Notes under the pieces: generated by a model | The model's database searches: none | Told to the model about the DNA's origin: nothing | What the model saw: the letters and a program-made list of their open reading frames with translations, nothing else | Origin: Mycoplasmopsis pulmonis | GTDB lineage: Bacteria; Bacillota_I; Bacilli_A; Mycoplasmatales; Metamycoplasmataceae | Direction: 5' to 3' | Length of the DNA: 64,000 bases | Assembly: GCF_900660575.1 (NCBI RefSeq) | Contig: NZ_LR215008.1 | Span: forward strand, 62,001-126,000 | Position numbers and translations under genes: made by a program | Shown: piece after piece, positions 1-10,299 of the stretch | How positions within the stretch are numbered: position 1 is the first letter of the stretch | Layout: each line of letters starts with the position of its first letter

Positions 1-980
1 TTTCTACTTATGTTGATAATCCAATTTTCAAAAAGGTATTGATAGAATTTGATAATAAAAAAATCTTTCTAGAAATTCACCTTATGAAAAAACTAGATGA
101 AAAGTTTTATTATAAATTACTTAATAAAAATATTTATGCAGTTACTATTGAATTTGCAAAAATAGCTAAGATATTTCAAATTTATGATTTGAAAGATACA
201 AAAAATTGAAAATTTGTTAATAAAGAGAAAAAAATAAAACAAACAATAGAAGATCTAGGAAACATTTTCATTTCCGAAAATGAAGTAGATAAATTAATAA
301 AAAATGAAAATAATATTACCTATTTAACAATTCTTAGCAATAGCTCAATATTATTTTTTCTTAGAAATTGAAATTATTGCACATTTTTTAGTGAAGACTT
401 TACATTAATTAAATCTATAGATAAGGTATTTGCTGATCGAAGATTGATAAAATGGATGACAAAGTTTTTTTATAGTCTAGATTTTCAAAAGATAAAAATA
501 ATAAATAAAATTGTAGATATTTTTATAAGAAACAAAATTGTTTTTTTGGATATTTTGTTTGAAAAAAATAATTTTAAAAATTTTGAATTAAAAGAACAAA
601 AGCAAAATTTTGTTTCAAAAAATAAATCCAATTTCTTTTATGGAAATGTTATTTTTTTAAATAATTTTGAATTAATAGTTGATGCAATAAAATTTTTCCT
701 ATTCAAGATATTTATAAATGAAACAAAAGTTAATTTTATTGATGAAATTCAAATTCTTTTCAGAGATTCAAAATTATGAAACCATGAAAACATCCTAATT
801 TCAAAAAAGTTTAAGTATAAAAATATATTAGAAAAATGAAATATTAAATATATTTATAGCAATGATATTGATGAAAATCAAATATTTTTACCAATTCAAA
901 ATCAAAAGATATTATTAGAAAACATAATCATTCTTTATGTTTTTTTAAATGGTTTAATTTTGGAAAAACAACTTGATTAA
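1..980 (+). CDS. Unknown protein, 5' end outside the window
   Basis: The frame is open from the window edge (codons start at position 3) to TAA at 978-980 if TGA is read as Trp; three TGA codons occur. About 325 residues are visible, rich in Lys, Asn, Ile and Phe, with no signal peptide or clear membrane helix in the visible part. The first 60 residues contain an alternating pattern (VLIEF-x5-FLEIHLMK) that vaguely recalls a nuclease-like beta-strand pair, but I cannot assign a family. A 257-bp AT-rich gap separates it from the next gene. Confidence 0.7.
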
Positions 981-1176
981 AAATAATCTGATAAATGATC
1001 AAATTTTAAAAATTTTCATTTTTCATTTTGCTTAATTTTATATAGACATTTTTTAAAATTAATAGACATTGATTTAACAAATAAATAAAATTTTTTCATG
1101 GTAAAAATTTTTATCTATAAAAACTTATAAAATGAAAATTTTTTATTGAATTAAGTATATTTTTCATGTATTTTTT

Positions 1177-1210
1177 TATAATTTTTTTATATGTAGAATC
1201 TCTACATATA
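1177..1210 (+). promoter_or_regulatory. -10 box followed by a perfect inverted repeat at the probable transcription start
   Basis: TATAAT lies at 1177-1182. A 10-bp perfect inverted repeat follows, TATATGTAGA at 1188-1197 and its complement at 1201-1210, with a 3-nt loop. It sits where transcription would start, 27 bp before the ATG at 1238. It could be an operator or a 5'-end stabilising hairpin. No T-run follows, so it is not a terminator. The rest of 981-1237 shows only AT-rich sequence and two ATAGACATT direct repeats. Confidence 0.45.
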
Positions 1211-1237
1211 AATTAAATATAAACCGAGGTAACAACA

Positions 1238-2137
1238 ATGAAAAGTATTCTATTTTTAAATTTATTAGGCTTAGTATCACCTGTTAGCCCAATACAAGAA
1301 AGCTCACAAGTAGCCATTCATGAAAATAATGTGAATTCTCCTCAACTAAACCAAGAAGTAAGAGAAGAATTTGCAAAAAATTTAAATGAAAAAAATTATC
1401 TTTTTGAATTGATAAATTATTTAACTATTGAAGAGCAAAAAAAATTCAAAATTGATTATGTTATCAATTCTCAAAAATTAAAAAATTTTTCTTTTGATGA
1501 TTTTAATTCATTTTTTGAAACTAAAATTTTTGAAAATGAAGAAGAAAAAAATATTTATTTTGATGAATATTTAAAAAATGATTTTATTTATCAAAAATTT
1601 TATAATGAAGTAAAAGATCAACTACCAAAGAAAAGAGGTAGAAGAGCTATTTTATCTTCAAGACAAAGAGAAACTCTAAGTGATTGAATAAAAACCTTGA
1701 TTGAAAAACTTGAGTCGTATAAAACATCACTAGATAATGCAACTTTTGGAACACAAATTGCAAAAAATGTTGGAACAGTGGTATCAACTATTTCTGAATT
1801 TACTTCAGTGCCAATTTGAAGTTTGGTTTTTTTGGCAATTGGTTCTTTAACTGAATTTATTTCAACTATTGTTCATATAGGATATGAATCCTATTATAGT
1901 GAATCCATTGAAGAATTACCATCAATAATTAATGAATTATCAAATTATTTTAGAACTATCTCTTCAATAGATGATGACTCTTATGAAGATTTTTATTTAT
2001 CAAAAATAAAAGAATTGATTACTAAAGCGAATAAACTTGTAGGTGGAATTTTAAAAATTGAGGAAATTGATAAAAACAGATTAGATATAGAAGAAAAAGG
2101 ACAAAGATATTTTTCAAGATATTGATATGGTTATTAA
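1238..2137 (+). CDS. Unknown exported or membrane-associated protein, 299 aa
   Basis: Starts at ATG 1238, 8 nt after a GAGG ribosome site, and runs to TAA at 2135-2137 with four TGA(Trp) codons. The first ~17 residues are hydrophobic and signal-like (MKSILFLNLLGLVSPVSP) but there is no lipobox cysteine. Residues ~20-130 are acidic and helical. A basic patch KKRGRRA near residue 131 precedes a segment of about 45 residues (~180-225) that is hydrophobic enough for two helices. The C-terminus is acidic and helical. I recognise no family. It is followed after 17 bp by the truncated membrane-protein gene at 2155 and may have formed a two-gene unit with it. Confidence 0.72.
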
Positions 2138-2154
2138 AAAAACAAAATTTATTC

Positions 2155-2350
2155 ATGATGTTTAAAAAAAATCATTTTATCAACAACAATATTCAATACA
2201 TATATAAAAAAACATTTAATAAATGACTTTTTGCCTTTTATTATCTTTCATTAATCACTTTTTTAATTTTAATTTGTATTTTAGGAATAATAATTACAGT
2301 ATCTTTTCCATTTGATAAGTTTAAATTTTATATATATGGCCTTATAATTG
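2155..2350 (+). pseudogene. 5' half of a small membrane-protein gene cut by IS copy A
   Basis: ATG at 2155 (a second in-frame ATG follows at 2158) begins a basic N-terminus, one strong membrane helix (about residues 28-47) and the start of a second hydrophobic stretch. The frame runs into the IS end at 2351 and stops four codons later inside or just past the terminal repeat. The 3' part seems to be the fragment at 7114-7307: if the 4.76 kb in between is ignored, the codon phase is continuous (ATT G|AA GGC CTT). The joining is an inference from phase and hydrophobicity. Confidence 0.55.
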
Positions 2351-3638
2351 TAAACTAGGACAAAAAAAGTGACTATTTAAAAAACACTTAGAACATCTCA
2401 GCTTTGTTGAGGTGTTTTTCATTCTAAGATTGATTGTAATCTTTCATTATTGTATCAGTCAATATAATTTTGAATAATTTCTTGCAATTCTTTGAATGAT
2501 AATTTTGAAATTTTTAGATCATTTAAGCACTCACTTTTGATATTTGAAAAGAAATATTCTGCTTCTCGATTATCAAGTGAATTTGCGATTCTACTCATTG
2601 AAATTATCCCATTGTTTTCTTTAATAATTTCACTATACTGATTTGATGAATATTGACTTCCATGATCTGAGTGAATTATTCACTCTTTATCAAATTTGAT
2701 TTTAGAAATATGATCTAAAACTAACTTAACATCATTTCTTTTACTTAGATTTCAATTAATTATTTTCTTGCTTTGATGATGAATTGCAATCGATAAATAA
2801 ACATGATTGTTAATTGCATCTTTGGGGCTTGGAATATAAGTTACATCAGTGGCAACTATGTTGTTAAATTTGCCATTGTAGTCTCTTTGAATTAGATTTT
2901 GATATTTAGTATTAAGATTTTTAATTTCATTTTTTCTTTTTGCTCTTCTAATTTTGCAAAAAAGATTTAATTTAAGCAAAATTCTACCTATTTTTCGATA
3001 GTTTATATACCTTTTATATTTATTTTGAATATAAATTTCTAATCTTTTTCTACCAAATATACCTTTGTTTTCATGAAATGATTTTCTAATAATTTCTTCA
3101 ATTTCTTGATCTTTTTTCGGCTCTGCAAGTTTAGGTTTTTTTCAAGAATAATATGTTGATTTTGAAAAGAGAAATTCTTTTCATGAAATTTTAGTTAATA
3201 TTTTTTCTTTATCTTTATGTTCTTTAATTTTTTTTCGAATTTCTTTTTCACTAATGTCATCAAAAATTATTCTATAAATTTTAACAATCTCTTCTAATTC
3301 TTCTCTTGTATATTCATTAACTTCTTTTCTTTTTGGTGGTCTACCGTTATTTTTTTTGTTAGCTGTAGATTTGCCAGTTTGTGAAATTAAAGATTGTTCA
3401 TCTTTTTGAAAAGCAGAATATTTTTTGAAAAATCAAGATTTTACATATGTATTTTTTCAATCTTTACCAATATTTTTGTTTACTAAAAATATATATTTTT
3501 TTATATTAATTTTTCCATCATAAAATTCTTCATATAATGAAAATCATTTCTTTCATTGTTCTGGTTTTAGTTGTTTCATAAACACTCCTATTTAAAGTAT
3601 ATTTTAAAAAGTGTTTTTTATTTTTTTGTCCCAGTTTA
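2351..3638 (-). mobile_element. IS3-family insertion sequence (IS150 group, IS1138-like), copy A
   Basis: A 1288-bp element whose ends are near-perfect inverted repeats: TAAACTGGGACAAAAAAA on the transposase start side and TAAACTAGGACAAAAAAA on the other, one mismatch. It encodes one full transposase (2377-3579). By eye it is identical to copy C at 50203-51490 and differs from copy B at 5826-7113 by one base (plus-strand position 2461). The flanking 3-mers (TTG and AAA) do not match, so no target duplication survives; this fits later recombination between copies. IS1138 of M. pulmonis is, as I remember, also 1288 bp. Confidence 0.93.
2377..3579 (-). CDS. IS3-family DDE transposase (single ORF), copy A
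   Basis: A 400-residue transposase read with TGA as Trp. ATG at 3579-3577 follows an AGGAG site. The N-terminal ~100 residues are helical and basic (OrfA-like, DNA binding), followed by a GRPPKRK motif. The C-terminal half is the rve integrase core, with Asp in VATDVTYI (about residue 236), Asp in HSDHGSQYSS (about 302) and Glu in DNREAEYFFSNIK (about 340). Most IS3 elements split OrfA and OrfB and join them by -1 frameshifting. Here both parts are in one frame, with no slippage needed. The gene looks intact. Confidence 0.93.
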
Positions 3639-3699
3639 AAATTAAATTCATAAATGTGTACAAAAAAAACCATATTACTAGTGATATGAATTTATGGAA

Positions 3700-4960
3700 A
3701 ACTTGTATGCATTAATACATCAAAAATGCATTTTGTCAACAAAATATAAAAAAAATATATTAGCTTTAGACAAAGTGATAATTTAAGTTGTTGTATCTAT
3801 TAAATTGAAGTAATTTAACAATGGTTTTTAGTTTAAAAATTTTGAATTTTTGTCTAATTATTGACTTCAAATTATGACTAACTCAACTTTCAGCATTGCC
3901 TCTAATATAACCTTTTTCTTTGTCATAATTTTCATCAATTACATTATTTTTTTAAGTATTTTTTAAGTTGAAAAATTTCTTTAATTTTGGATCTTGAAAT
4001 TTCCTTTTTAAAGCTTTGAATTAGCTAATCTAGAAACTTGTAAATTTTTTTAAAATGAAAAATCTTTATTAAATCGCAAAATATTCGATAGAGCCTTGCA
4101 CTATTTTTTCTTTTCAAAAAAACAAAAATTTTAGTATTTGTGAAGATCAATTTTTTTGTTGTAGCTCAAAATTTTTCATAGCTTTTGTTTAATGTGAAAA
4201 AGGTCTAAATTATATTTTTCACCAAATTCTTTAGCAAGAGTTTTTACTCATTTTGCATCATCTCATGCAATCCTTATTTCTAAGTGCTCGCCATAATTTT
4301 CGCTAATCTGTTTATTAATTTCATTGGCTAATTAACTAGCTTTTAAAAGACTTTTGTTTCCTTTGTTTATATTGAAAATTGTTGTTTTTCCAATTATTTT
4401 TAGTCTTTTTTTATTATCTTTATAATCTTCTTTGCCAAGATGTAAAGTTATCATTCTAAAGCATATTTTGATAGTTTTTTTCTTATCATTTTTAATCTTT
4501 AAATAAGCATCATCTGCATCAATATAAAGGTATTTTTTACTCTTGGCTATATCCTTAAAATCCTAATTATTTACCTTATCCCTATATTTTTGAATTCAAT
4601 TAAAAATAGAACTTTTAGAGAATCTATTTTATATCTCATGAGCAATTCTTGCGAAGACATAGTTTTCAAAAACAAAATAACACAAAGTTTTTTTATATTG
4701 ATCATCAATTCTTTGGTTTTTTTCTAAAAATTTATTAGTAAAATGCTTAGTAATTTGCTTTTTTGTTGTACTGTAGAATTTGGAATAACTTAGTTACTTT
4801 TGGTTATAAAAAACCATTTATGAGTTATATCTTTCTAATAAAATTTTTGAATGAATATGTCAATCCTTTGCCTTTTTTCCAAGAGAGTTTTTATATATTA
4901 AATTATTTCTTTCTTAAGATCATTTAATGATTTTATTGAGTTTATTATGTATGAAATCAC
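3700..4960 (-). pseudogene. Decayed ISLre2-type (UPF0236) transposase
   Basis: No open frame remains, but minus-strand translation in shifting frames gives a recognisable ISLre2/UPF0236 pattern: RIAHEI...FSKSSIFNWIQKY (about 4590-4660), LYIDADDAYLKIK (about 4500-4550), HLGKEDYKDNKKR (about 4410-4445), then WDDAKWVKTLAKEFGEKYNL and DLFHIKQKLWK (about 4160-4270). Several stops and frameshifts interrupt it. It lies between two inverted copies of the IS3 element. Terminal repeats of the original element were not found. Confidence 0.7.
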
Positions 4961-4999
4961 CATTATAAAAAATAACAAAAAACATTCATAAAAAAGAAA

Positions 5000-5770
5000 T
5001 TTAATTATGGAAAAACTCTAGATAAAATAAAACCTATTTTCACAAAAGATAAACAAAGTATAGATTTTAATAATTTAAAAGTTGATTTATATCATTTCTT
5101 AATAATCATTTTATGATGAATATGATGAAGAATATTATTATGTAAAAGACAAAATCTGCATATGTAAATGAAAAAGATAACTTGATAAAAAAACCATCTT
5201 TTAGAGGTGAAGAAAAAGTGTTTTACTCAAAAAAAGCTTCATATATTAATATAACTAAAATTTATTATATTAAAGAAGGGGAGTTGGAAAAGTATGTAGA
5301 TTTTGATAATGTTCATTACACGCATTACTTAGATTCATATTTAGTTATGATTATCTTGAAAATATAGCAAAAAATGTAAAAGAGATACCACTATATCTTT
5401 CTGCAATGAAAATTTTTATAATGAAATTAAAAATGAATTTCAATCACATGCAGAATATACAAATGGAGAACTAATAATATAGAAATAGAATAGAAAACAA
5501 GTATGAAAAAATATAAAAAATGAAATATTAACAAAAAGAAATTAAAAAAACATGGACTAAACAAACCATTTAAAAATAATATGAATGGTGAATCATATTA
5601 TCTTTATCAAGAAAATTGAAATTTATTCAACCAAAAAGATAAAAAAAGTTGAAAATCAAGATGATGATAAAAAAAGAATCTGAAGAAGAGCCTTTTAGTA
5701 TGGGGATTAAAAATTCTACAACTCAAAGTTTTTATTGTATAGAATTTAAATTTTCTAAATAAACATTATT
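5000..5770 (+). pseudogene. Degenerate coding remnant of unknown function
   Basis: Plus-strand translation shows protein-like stretches in different frames, for example KKPSFRGEEKVFYSKKASYI (about 5188-5247), YDYLENIAKNVKEIPLYLS (about 5347-5403) and NGESYYLYQENWNLFNQKDK (about 5584-5643). Stops and frame changes separate them. The composition (Lys, Asn, Tyr, Trp by TGA) resembles a mycoplasma surface or cytosolic hypothetical protein. It appears to be one dead gene enclosed by the two IS copies; family unknown. Confidence 0.5.
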
Positions 5771-5825
5771 TTTTTAAATTTCTAAATAGCCTTTTATTTA
5801 ATTTAAAAATTAAAAAAGCAACCTT

Positions 5826-7113
5826 TAAACTGGGACAAAAAAATAAAAAACACTTTTTAAAATATACTTTAAATAGGAGTGTTTATGAAACAACTAAAAC
5901 CAGAACAATGAAAGAAATGATTTTCATTATATGAAGAATTTTATGATGGAAAAATTAATATAAAAAAATATATATTTTTAGTAAACAAAAATATTGGTAA
6001 AGATTGAAAAAATACATATGTAAAATCTTGATTTTTCAAAAAATATTCTGCTTTTCAAAAAGATGAACAATCTTTAATTTCACAAACTGGCAAATCTACA
6101 GCTAACAAAAAAAATAACGGTAGACCACCAAAAAGAAAAGAAGTTAATGAATATACAAGAGAAGAATTAGAAGAGATTGTTAAAATTTATAGAATAATTT
6201 TTGATGACATTAGTGAAAAAGAAATTCGAAAAAAAATTAAAGAACATAAAGATAAAGAAAAAATATTAACTAAAATTTCATGAAAAGAATTTCTCTTTTC
6301 AAAATCAACATATTATTCTTGAAAAAAACCTAAACTTGCAGAGCCGAAAAAAGATCAAGAAATTGAAGAAATTATTAGAAAATCATTTCATGAAAACAAA
6401 GGTATATTTGGTAGAAAAAGATTAGAAATTTATATTCAAAATAAATATAAAAGGTATATAAACTATCGAAAAATAGGTAGAATTTTGCTTAAATTAAATC
6501 TTTTTTGCAAAATTAGAAGAGCAAAAAGAAAAAATGAAATTAAAAATCTTAATACTAAATATCAAAATCTAATTCAAAGAGACTACAATGGCAAATTTAA
6601 CAACATAGTTGCCACTGATGTAACTTATATTCCAAGCCCCAAAGATGCAATTAACAATCATGTTTATTTATCGATTGCAATTCATCATCAAAGCAAGAAA
6701 ATAATTAATTGAAATCTAAGTAAAAGAAATGATGTTAAGTTAGTTTTAGATCATATTTCTAAAATCAAATTTGATAAAGAGTGAATAATTCACTCAGATC
6801 ATGGAAGTCAATATTCATCAAATCAGTATAGTGAAATTATTAAAGAAAACAATGGGATAATTTCAATGAGTAGAATCGCAAATTCACTTGATAATCGAGA
6901 AGCAGAATATTTCTTTTCAAATATCAAAAGTGAGTGCTTAAATGATCTAAAAATTTCAAAATTATCATTCAAAGAATTGCAAGAAATTATTCAAAATTAT
7001 ATCGACTGATACAATAATGAAAGATTACAATCAATCTTAGAATGAAAAACACCTCAACAAAGCTGAGATGTTCTAAGTGTTTTTTAAATAGTCACTTTTT
7101 TTGTCCTAGTTTA
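5826..7113 (+). mobile_element. IS3-family insertion sequence (IS1138-like), copy B
   Basis: 1288 bp, inverted relative to copy A, with the same terminal repeats (TAAACTGGG at 5826, CCTAGTTTA ending 7113). The flanks read CTT and AAG, which are complements rather than a direct duplication, so no ordinary 3-bp target duplication is present. Copies A and B bracket 2.19 kb of dead genes and together interrupt what looks like one membrane-protein gene. Confidence 0.93.
5885..7087 (+). CDS. IS3-family DDE transposase, copy B
   Basis: 400-residue transposase, ATG at 5885 after AGGAG at 5875-5879, TAA at 7085-7087. The protein is the same as in copies A and C; the only difference I found is a synonymous ATC for ATT (Ile) at codon 373 (7001-7003). 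All three catalytic acidic residues are present, and the TGA codons prevent functional expression in an ordinary host. Apparently intact. Confidence 0.93.
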
Positions 7114-7307
7114 AAGGCCTTGGCTTTTATTTTTTCTTTCATGAAGATGAAGAAAAGTTTTATTTAATGGAATCTAAAAAATTAAACAATCTCACAAAAA
7201 AATCTATATCTATTGAGCAAATTAAAAAAAATGCATTGCAAATAGAGCTAAGCTTTCCTGGAATAGTTGATTTTTTACCTTGAGTAAAATCGCTTATTAA
7301 TAATTAA
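7114..7307 (+). pseudogene. 3' half of the membrane-protein gene interrupted at 2350
   Basis: Directly after IS copy B an open frame (GGC at 7116 onward) runs to TAA at 7305-7307 without a start codon of its own near the IS end. It begins with an aromatic hydrophobic stretch (GLGFYFFF), then a charged helix and a hydrophobic end with one TGA(Trp). The phase fits the fragment at 2155-2350. It overlaps the hup stop codon tail to tail by 11 nt, an arrangement expected of an authentic gene end. Confidence 0.5.
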
Positions 7308-7572
7308 CAACTTCTTTTATGTATTTAGTAGGTTTAAATTTAACAACTCTTTTTTCTGGAATTAGGATTTTTTCTCCAGTTGTGAATTTAATTCCTTCTC
7401 TAGCTGCTTTAATTTTAGTTTCAAAAGTTCCTAGCATTGGAATAGTAACTTTTTCCTCTGAGATTAGAGATTCTTTGATTACAAAGACCATAGAGTTTAT
7501 AATAGCTTCAACATCACGTTGTGAAATGAAGCTATGTTCTGAAATTTTTTGCATAAATTCTTTTTTAGTCAT
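7297..7572 (-). CDS. hup: HU/IHF-family DNA-binding protein
   Basis: 91 residues from ATG at 7572, 6 nt after AAAGG. The frame is open further upstream, but the HU fold begins MTKKEFMQ. Helical N-terminus with a short dimerisation segment (RDVEAIINSMVFVIKESL), then the beta-arm region ending GEKILIPEKRVVKFKP, matching the HU pattern in which the arm carries basic residues and a proline. The usual GRN(P) arm tip is diverged (REGIKFTTG). HU bends and compacts the nucleoid in all mycoplasmas. It lies 68 bp downstream of der, same strand. Confidence 0.85.
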   Translation of the reverse strand: MTKKEFMQKISEHSFISQRDVEAIINSMVFVIKESLISEEKVTIPMLGTFETKIKAAREGIKFTTGEKILIPEKRVVKFKPTKYIKEVVNY

Positions 7573-7640
7573 TGTCTTAACCTTTCGATTTTGAATAATT
7601 CTAATTTTAGTATTTATATATTTTAATAGATAAACAAACA

Positions 7641-8939
7641 TTATTTGTTTTTCTTTAAAACCAAATTTATTGGACATCCAGTAAAATCAAAATAGTCTCT
7701 AATTTGGTTTTCAATATACCTTAAATAGCTAAAGTGAACAATATTTGGATTGTTTACAAAAAGCAAAAATGTCGGCACTGGATCATTTGTTTTTTTGATG
7801 TGTTTTATCTCTAGTTTTTTACCTTTAAAAGTTAAAGGATTCATAGTTTGCATATCAACTAGTAAATCATTTAATAAGTTTTGCTTAATTTCTCTAGAGA
7901 GATTGTTTTTAACTTGAATAATAACTTTCTCTAGTTTATTTAATCTTTGCGATTTTAAAGCTGAGATAAAAACAATTGGCATTCATGAAATAAAGGGCAT
8001 TTTTTCCCTTAATTTTTTTTCATATTCAATCATTGTGTTAGTTTCTTTTTTAATTAAATCTCATTTATTAATTACAATGATTGTTGGTTTTTTCTTATCA
8101 CTTGCATAGCCAATTATTCTAGCATTAAAATGAGAAAGTTCCTCAGTTGCATCGATTATAATAATGGACAAATCAGATTCATCAAGAGAACCCATCGCTC
8201 TCATTAGAGCATAGTGATCAACTGATTCAACTAGCTTAGATTTTCTATTTATTCCAGCTGTGTCAATTATGAAAAATTTTTGATCTTCAATTTCAATTGT
8301 TGATTTAATTGAATCACGAGTTGTACCAGCAATTTCTGAGACTATTGATCTTTCTTGCTTGGTTAAGGCATTTAAAAGTGATGATTTTCCAGCATTGGGT
8401 TTACCCAAAATAGCAATTTTAAAAAGATCTTCATCTTGATCATTTTCAAAATTCATTAAGTTAATAACTTTGTCAAGAACTTCACCAATTCCTTCTCCAT
8501 GAACTGAAGAAATTTTATAGTAATCTTCAAAGCCTAGTGAATAAATTGAATAATCCTCATTTTTGTTGTTATCTAGCTTGTTGGCAAGGACTAAAACTTT
8601 CTTTTTAGAATTTCTCAAAATTGAGGCTATGTATAAATCATCAGAGGTAATTTCCTCAGAGCCATCTATTACAAAAAGAATTATTTCTGACTCTTCAATT
8701 GCAATTTGAGCTTGAATTCGAATTTGTTCAACAAAAGGCTGATCAGAAACAACAATTCCACCTGTGTCAATTATTCTAAAGTTTTTACCAGATCAGTTTA
8801 TATTTTCATAAATTCTATCTCTAGTTACTCCAGGCTGATCATAGACAATAGAGACTCTCTTTCCAACCAGACGGTTGAAAAGAGTTGATTTTCCAACATT
8901 GGGTTTTCCAACTATTGCTACTAAATTATTTTTTGTCAA
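7641..8939 (-). CDS. der: Ribosome-assembly GTPase Der (EngA)
   Basis: 432 residues with two tandem G domains and a KH-like C-terminus, the layout unique to Der, which acts in 50S subunit maturation. First domain: GKPNVGKS near residue 9 and DTGG; second: GKPNAGKS near residue 183, DTAG, and NK-D at the end of the second G domain. The start is best placed at TTG 8939-8937, which overlaps the cmk stop by 14 nt (translational coupling); no ATG is available upstream. Length equals the family norm. Confidence 0.93.
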
Positions 8940-9591
8940 TGGCTTCATTTACTAGTCCTAAAATTTTTTCAAAAGTTTCTTCAATATTCATATGATCATT
9001 TACAATGGCAATAACCCCTTGAGCTACATGTAAAGGATCAACTTCTCGATTTCTATCACTATAGTCTCTTTTGTTGATGTTATCAAGAATTTTCTCATAG
9101 TTTGATTCAGTATTTAACTGTGAATTTTGTAAAACTCTTCGTCTTGCCCTTATAGGAGAGCTTGCATCTAAGAAAATTCTCACCTCAGCATCGGGGGCTA
9201 ATTTAAAGGTGGTATCTCTTCCTTCAATTACATAACCTTTTTTAACTTTCATGGTGTCAATAATTATTTGGTTAATAAAATTTCTAATATCTAAAATAGT
9301 AGAAATTTCACTAGCTTGTTCAGAGATTTTTTCATCTCTTAAATAAGGAGCAATATCTTGGTTATTTAAGAATATTTGATCTTCATTTACATAATTGATT
9401 TTGATGTTTTTAAGTTCTTTTACAAGCAAGTCTTGAGTTAAATTAAATTTATCTTTATAAAAAGCAATGGCACGATAAAAAAGACCAGTATTGATAAAAA
9501 CATAGTTAAGATGATCTGCTAGTTTTTTTGCAATTGTACTTTTACCTACTCCACTAGGACCATCTATTGCAATATTGATATTTTTAGTCAT
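8926..9591 (-). CDS. cmk: Cytidylate kinase
   Basis: 221 residues. Phosphorylates CMP/dCMP with ATP. P-loop GPSGVGKST near residue 12, NMP-binding segment with [30 protein letters not shown] (GRD-T motif) and the lid region [10 protein letters not shown]. Two ATGs are six bases apart (9597 and 9591); AAAGGAA lies at good spacing only for the second, which I chose. Its 3' end overlaps der, and the hypothetical gene at 9604 precedes it by 12 bp, so the three form an operon. Confidence 0.93.
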   Translation of the reverse strand: MTKNINIAIDGPSGVGKSTIAKKLADHLNYVFINTGLFYRAIAFYKDKFNLTQDLLVKELKNIKINYVNEDQIFLNNQDIAPYLRDEKISEQASEISTILDIRNFINQIIIDTMKVKKGYVIEGRDTTFKLAPDAEVRIFLDASSPIRARRRVLQNSQLNTESNYEKILDNINKRDYSDRNREVDPLHVAQGVIAIVNDHMNIEETFEKILGLVNEAIDKK

Positions 9592-9603
9592 GTTCATTTC
9601 CTT

Positions 9604-10035
9604 TTATTTTATAGTTGAAAATTTCTTTTTAGTTATTTTTTTATGTGTTTGTAAATCTGGCTCATTTAAGATTTCTGAAAAAGCAGGTGATTCAAAAAAT
9701 TCATCATCAAAGATATCTTCAACTTTGACATCAGCTCTTTTATATGAAAGAGAATCATAACTTTTTTTTAAATCATATAAAAGATTTTTATTGAATTTTT
9801 CATAAGACAACTTTTTTAAATCATTTTTTTCTTCATAGTAATTATTGATGTTAGTTTTTTTAACATCAAAAAGATAAATATCTAAGTTTGGAATAAAACT
9901 TTTTGCTTTTACATAAATAGATTTTAAATTTGGATTTGATTGATAAAAACTAATTCTCATCTCTTTTTCATTAAAAAGATTTTTTCTTAAATCTTTGAAA
10001 TTATCCATTCTTTTAGCTATTTTTTCATCACTCAT
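9604..10035 (-). CDS. Conserved-type hypothetical protein upstream of cmk-der
   Basis: 143 residues, charged, no membrane segment or signal. ATG at 10035 follows an AAAGG site about 9 nt away. The N-terminal half contains a likely beta segment (IYVKAKSFIPNLDIYLFDVKK) and the C-terminal half is acidic. I do not recognise a family. Close spacing to cmk suggests co-transcription. A TATAAAG-like -10 lies in the spacer just upstream. Confidence 0.7.
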   Translation of the reverse strand: MSDEKIAKRMDNFKDLRKNLFNEKEMRISFYQSNPNLKSIYVKAKSFIPNLDIYLFDVKKTNINNYYEEKNDLKKLSYEKFNKNLLYDLKKSYDSLSYKRADVKVEDIFDDEFFESPAFSEILNEPDLQTHKKITKKKFSTIK

Positions 10036-10189
10036 AAGCTATTTACCTTTCATAATAATTTAATCTTTATACATAAGATTTAAAAAAATAATGTTCTAAT
10101 TTTAGCAATTTAATGAAAAAGTCCTTTGAAATTAATGTGACTTTGACTAGTGACCAAGACAAAAAGCGACAATGATGAGCTTTTTCCAT

Positions 10190-10195
10190 TATAAT
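10190..10195 (+). promoter_or_regulatory. -10 box for the lipoprotein gene at 10300
   Basis: TATAAT at 10190-10195; no good -35 at normal spacing. The leader to the ATG would be about 100 nt and is AT-rich, with an AAAGGAAATT ribosome site at 10290. Confidence 0.4.
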
Positions 10196-10299
10196 TTATA
10201 TGTGCAACATTTTTTCTTTTAATGTACAAAAAGTATTATTTTTAATTTTTTTGCACTCAATTTATAAATTCATAAAGATTTTTTATACGAAAGGAAATT

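Noticed and set aside
1685-1687. Apparent premature stops (TGA) in almost every gene
   Set aside because: TGA falls at conserved Trp positions in known families (leuS, uvrB, pgi), so it is a sense codon here.
5826-7113. Idea that copies A and B are the ends of one composite transposon with an outer target duplication
   Set aside because: Outer 3-mers are TTG and AAG, not a duplication; simple composite insertion is not supported, nor does a single inversion restore one.
8706-8888. Open frame on the plus strand inside der
   Set aside because: Shadow of a strongly conserved GTPase domain on the other strand; no ribosome site or family match.
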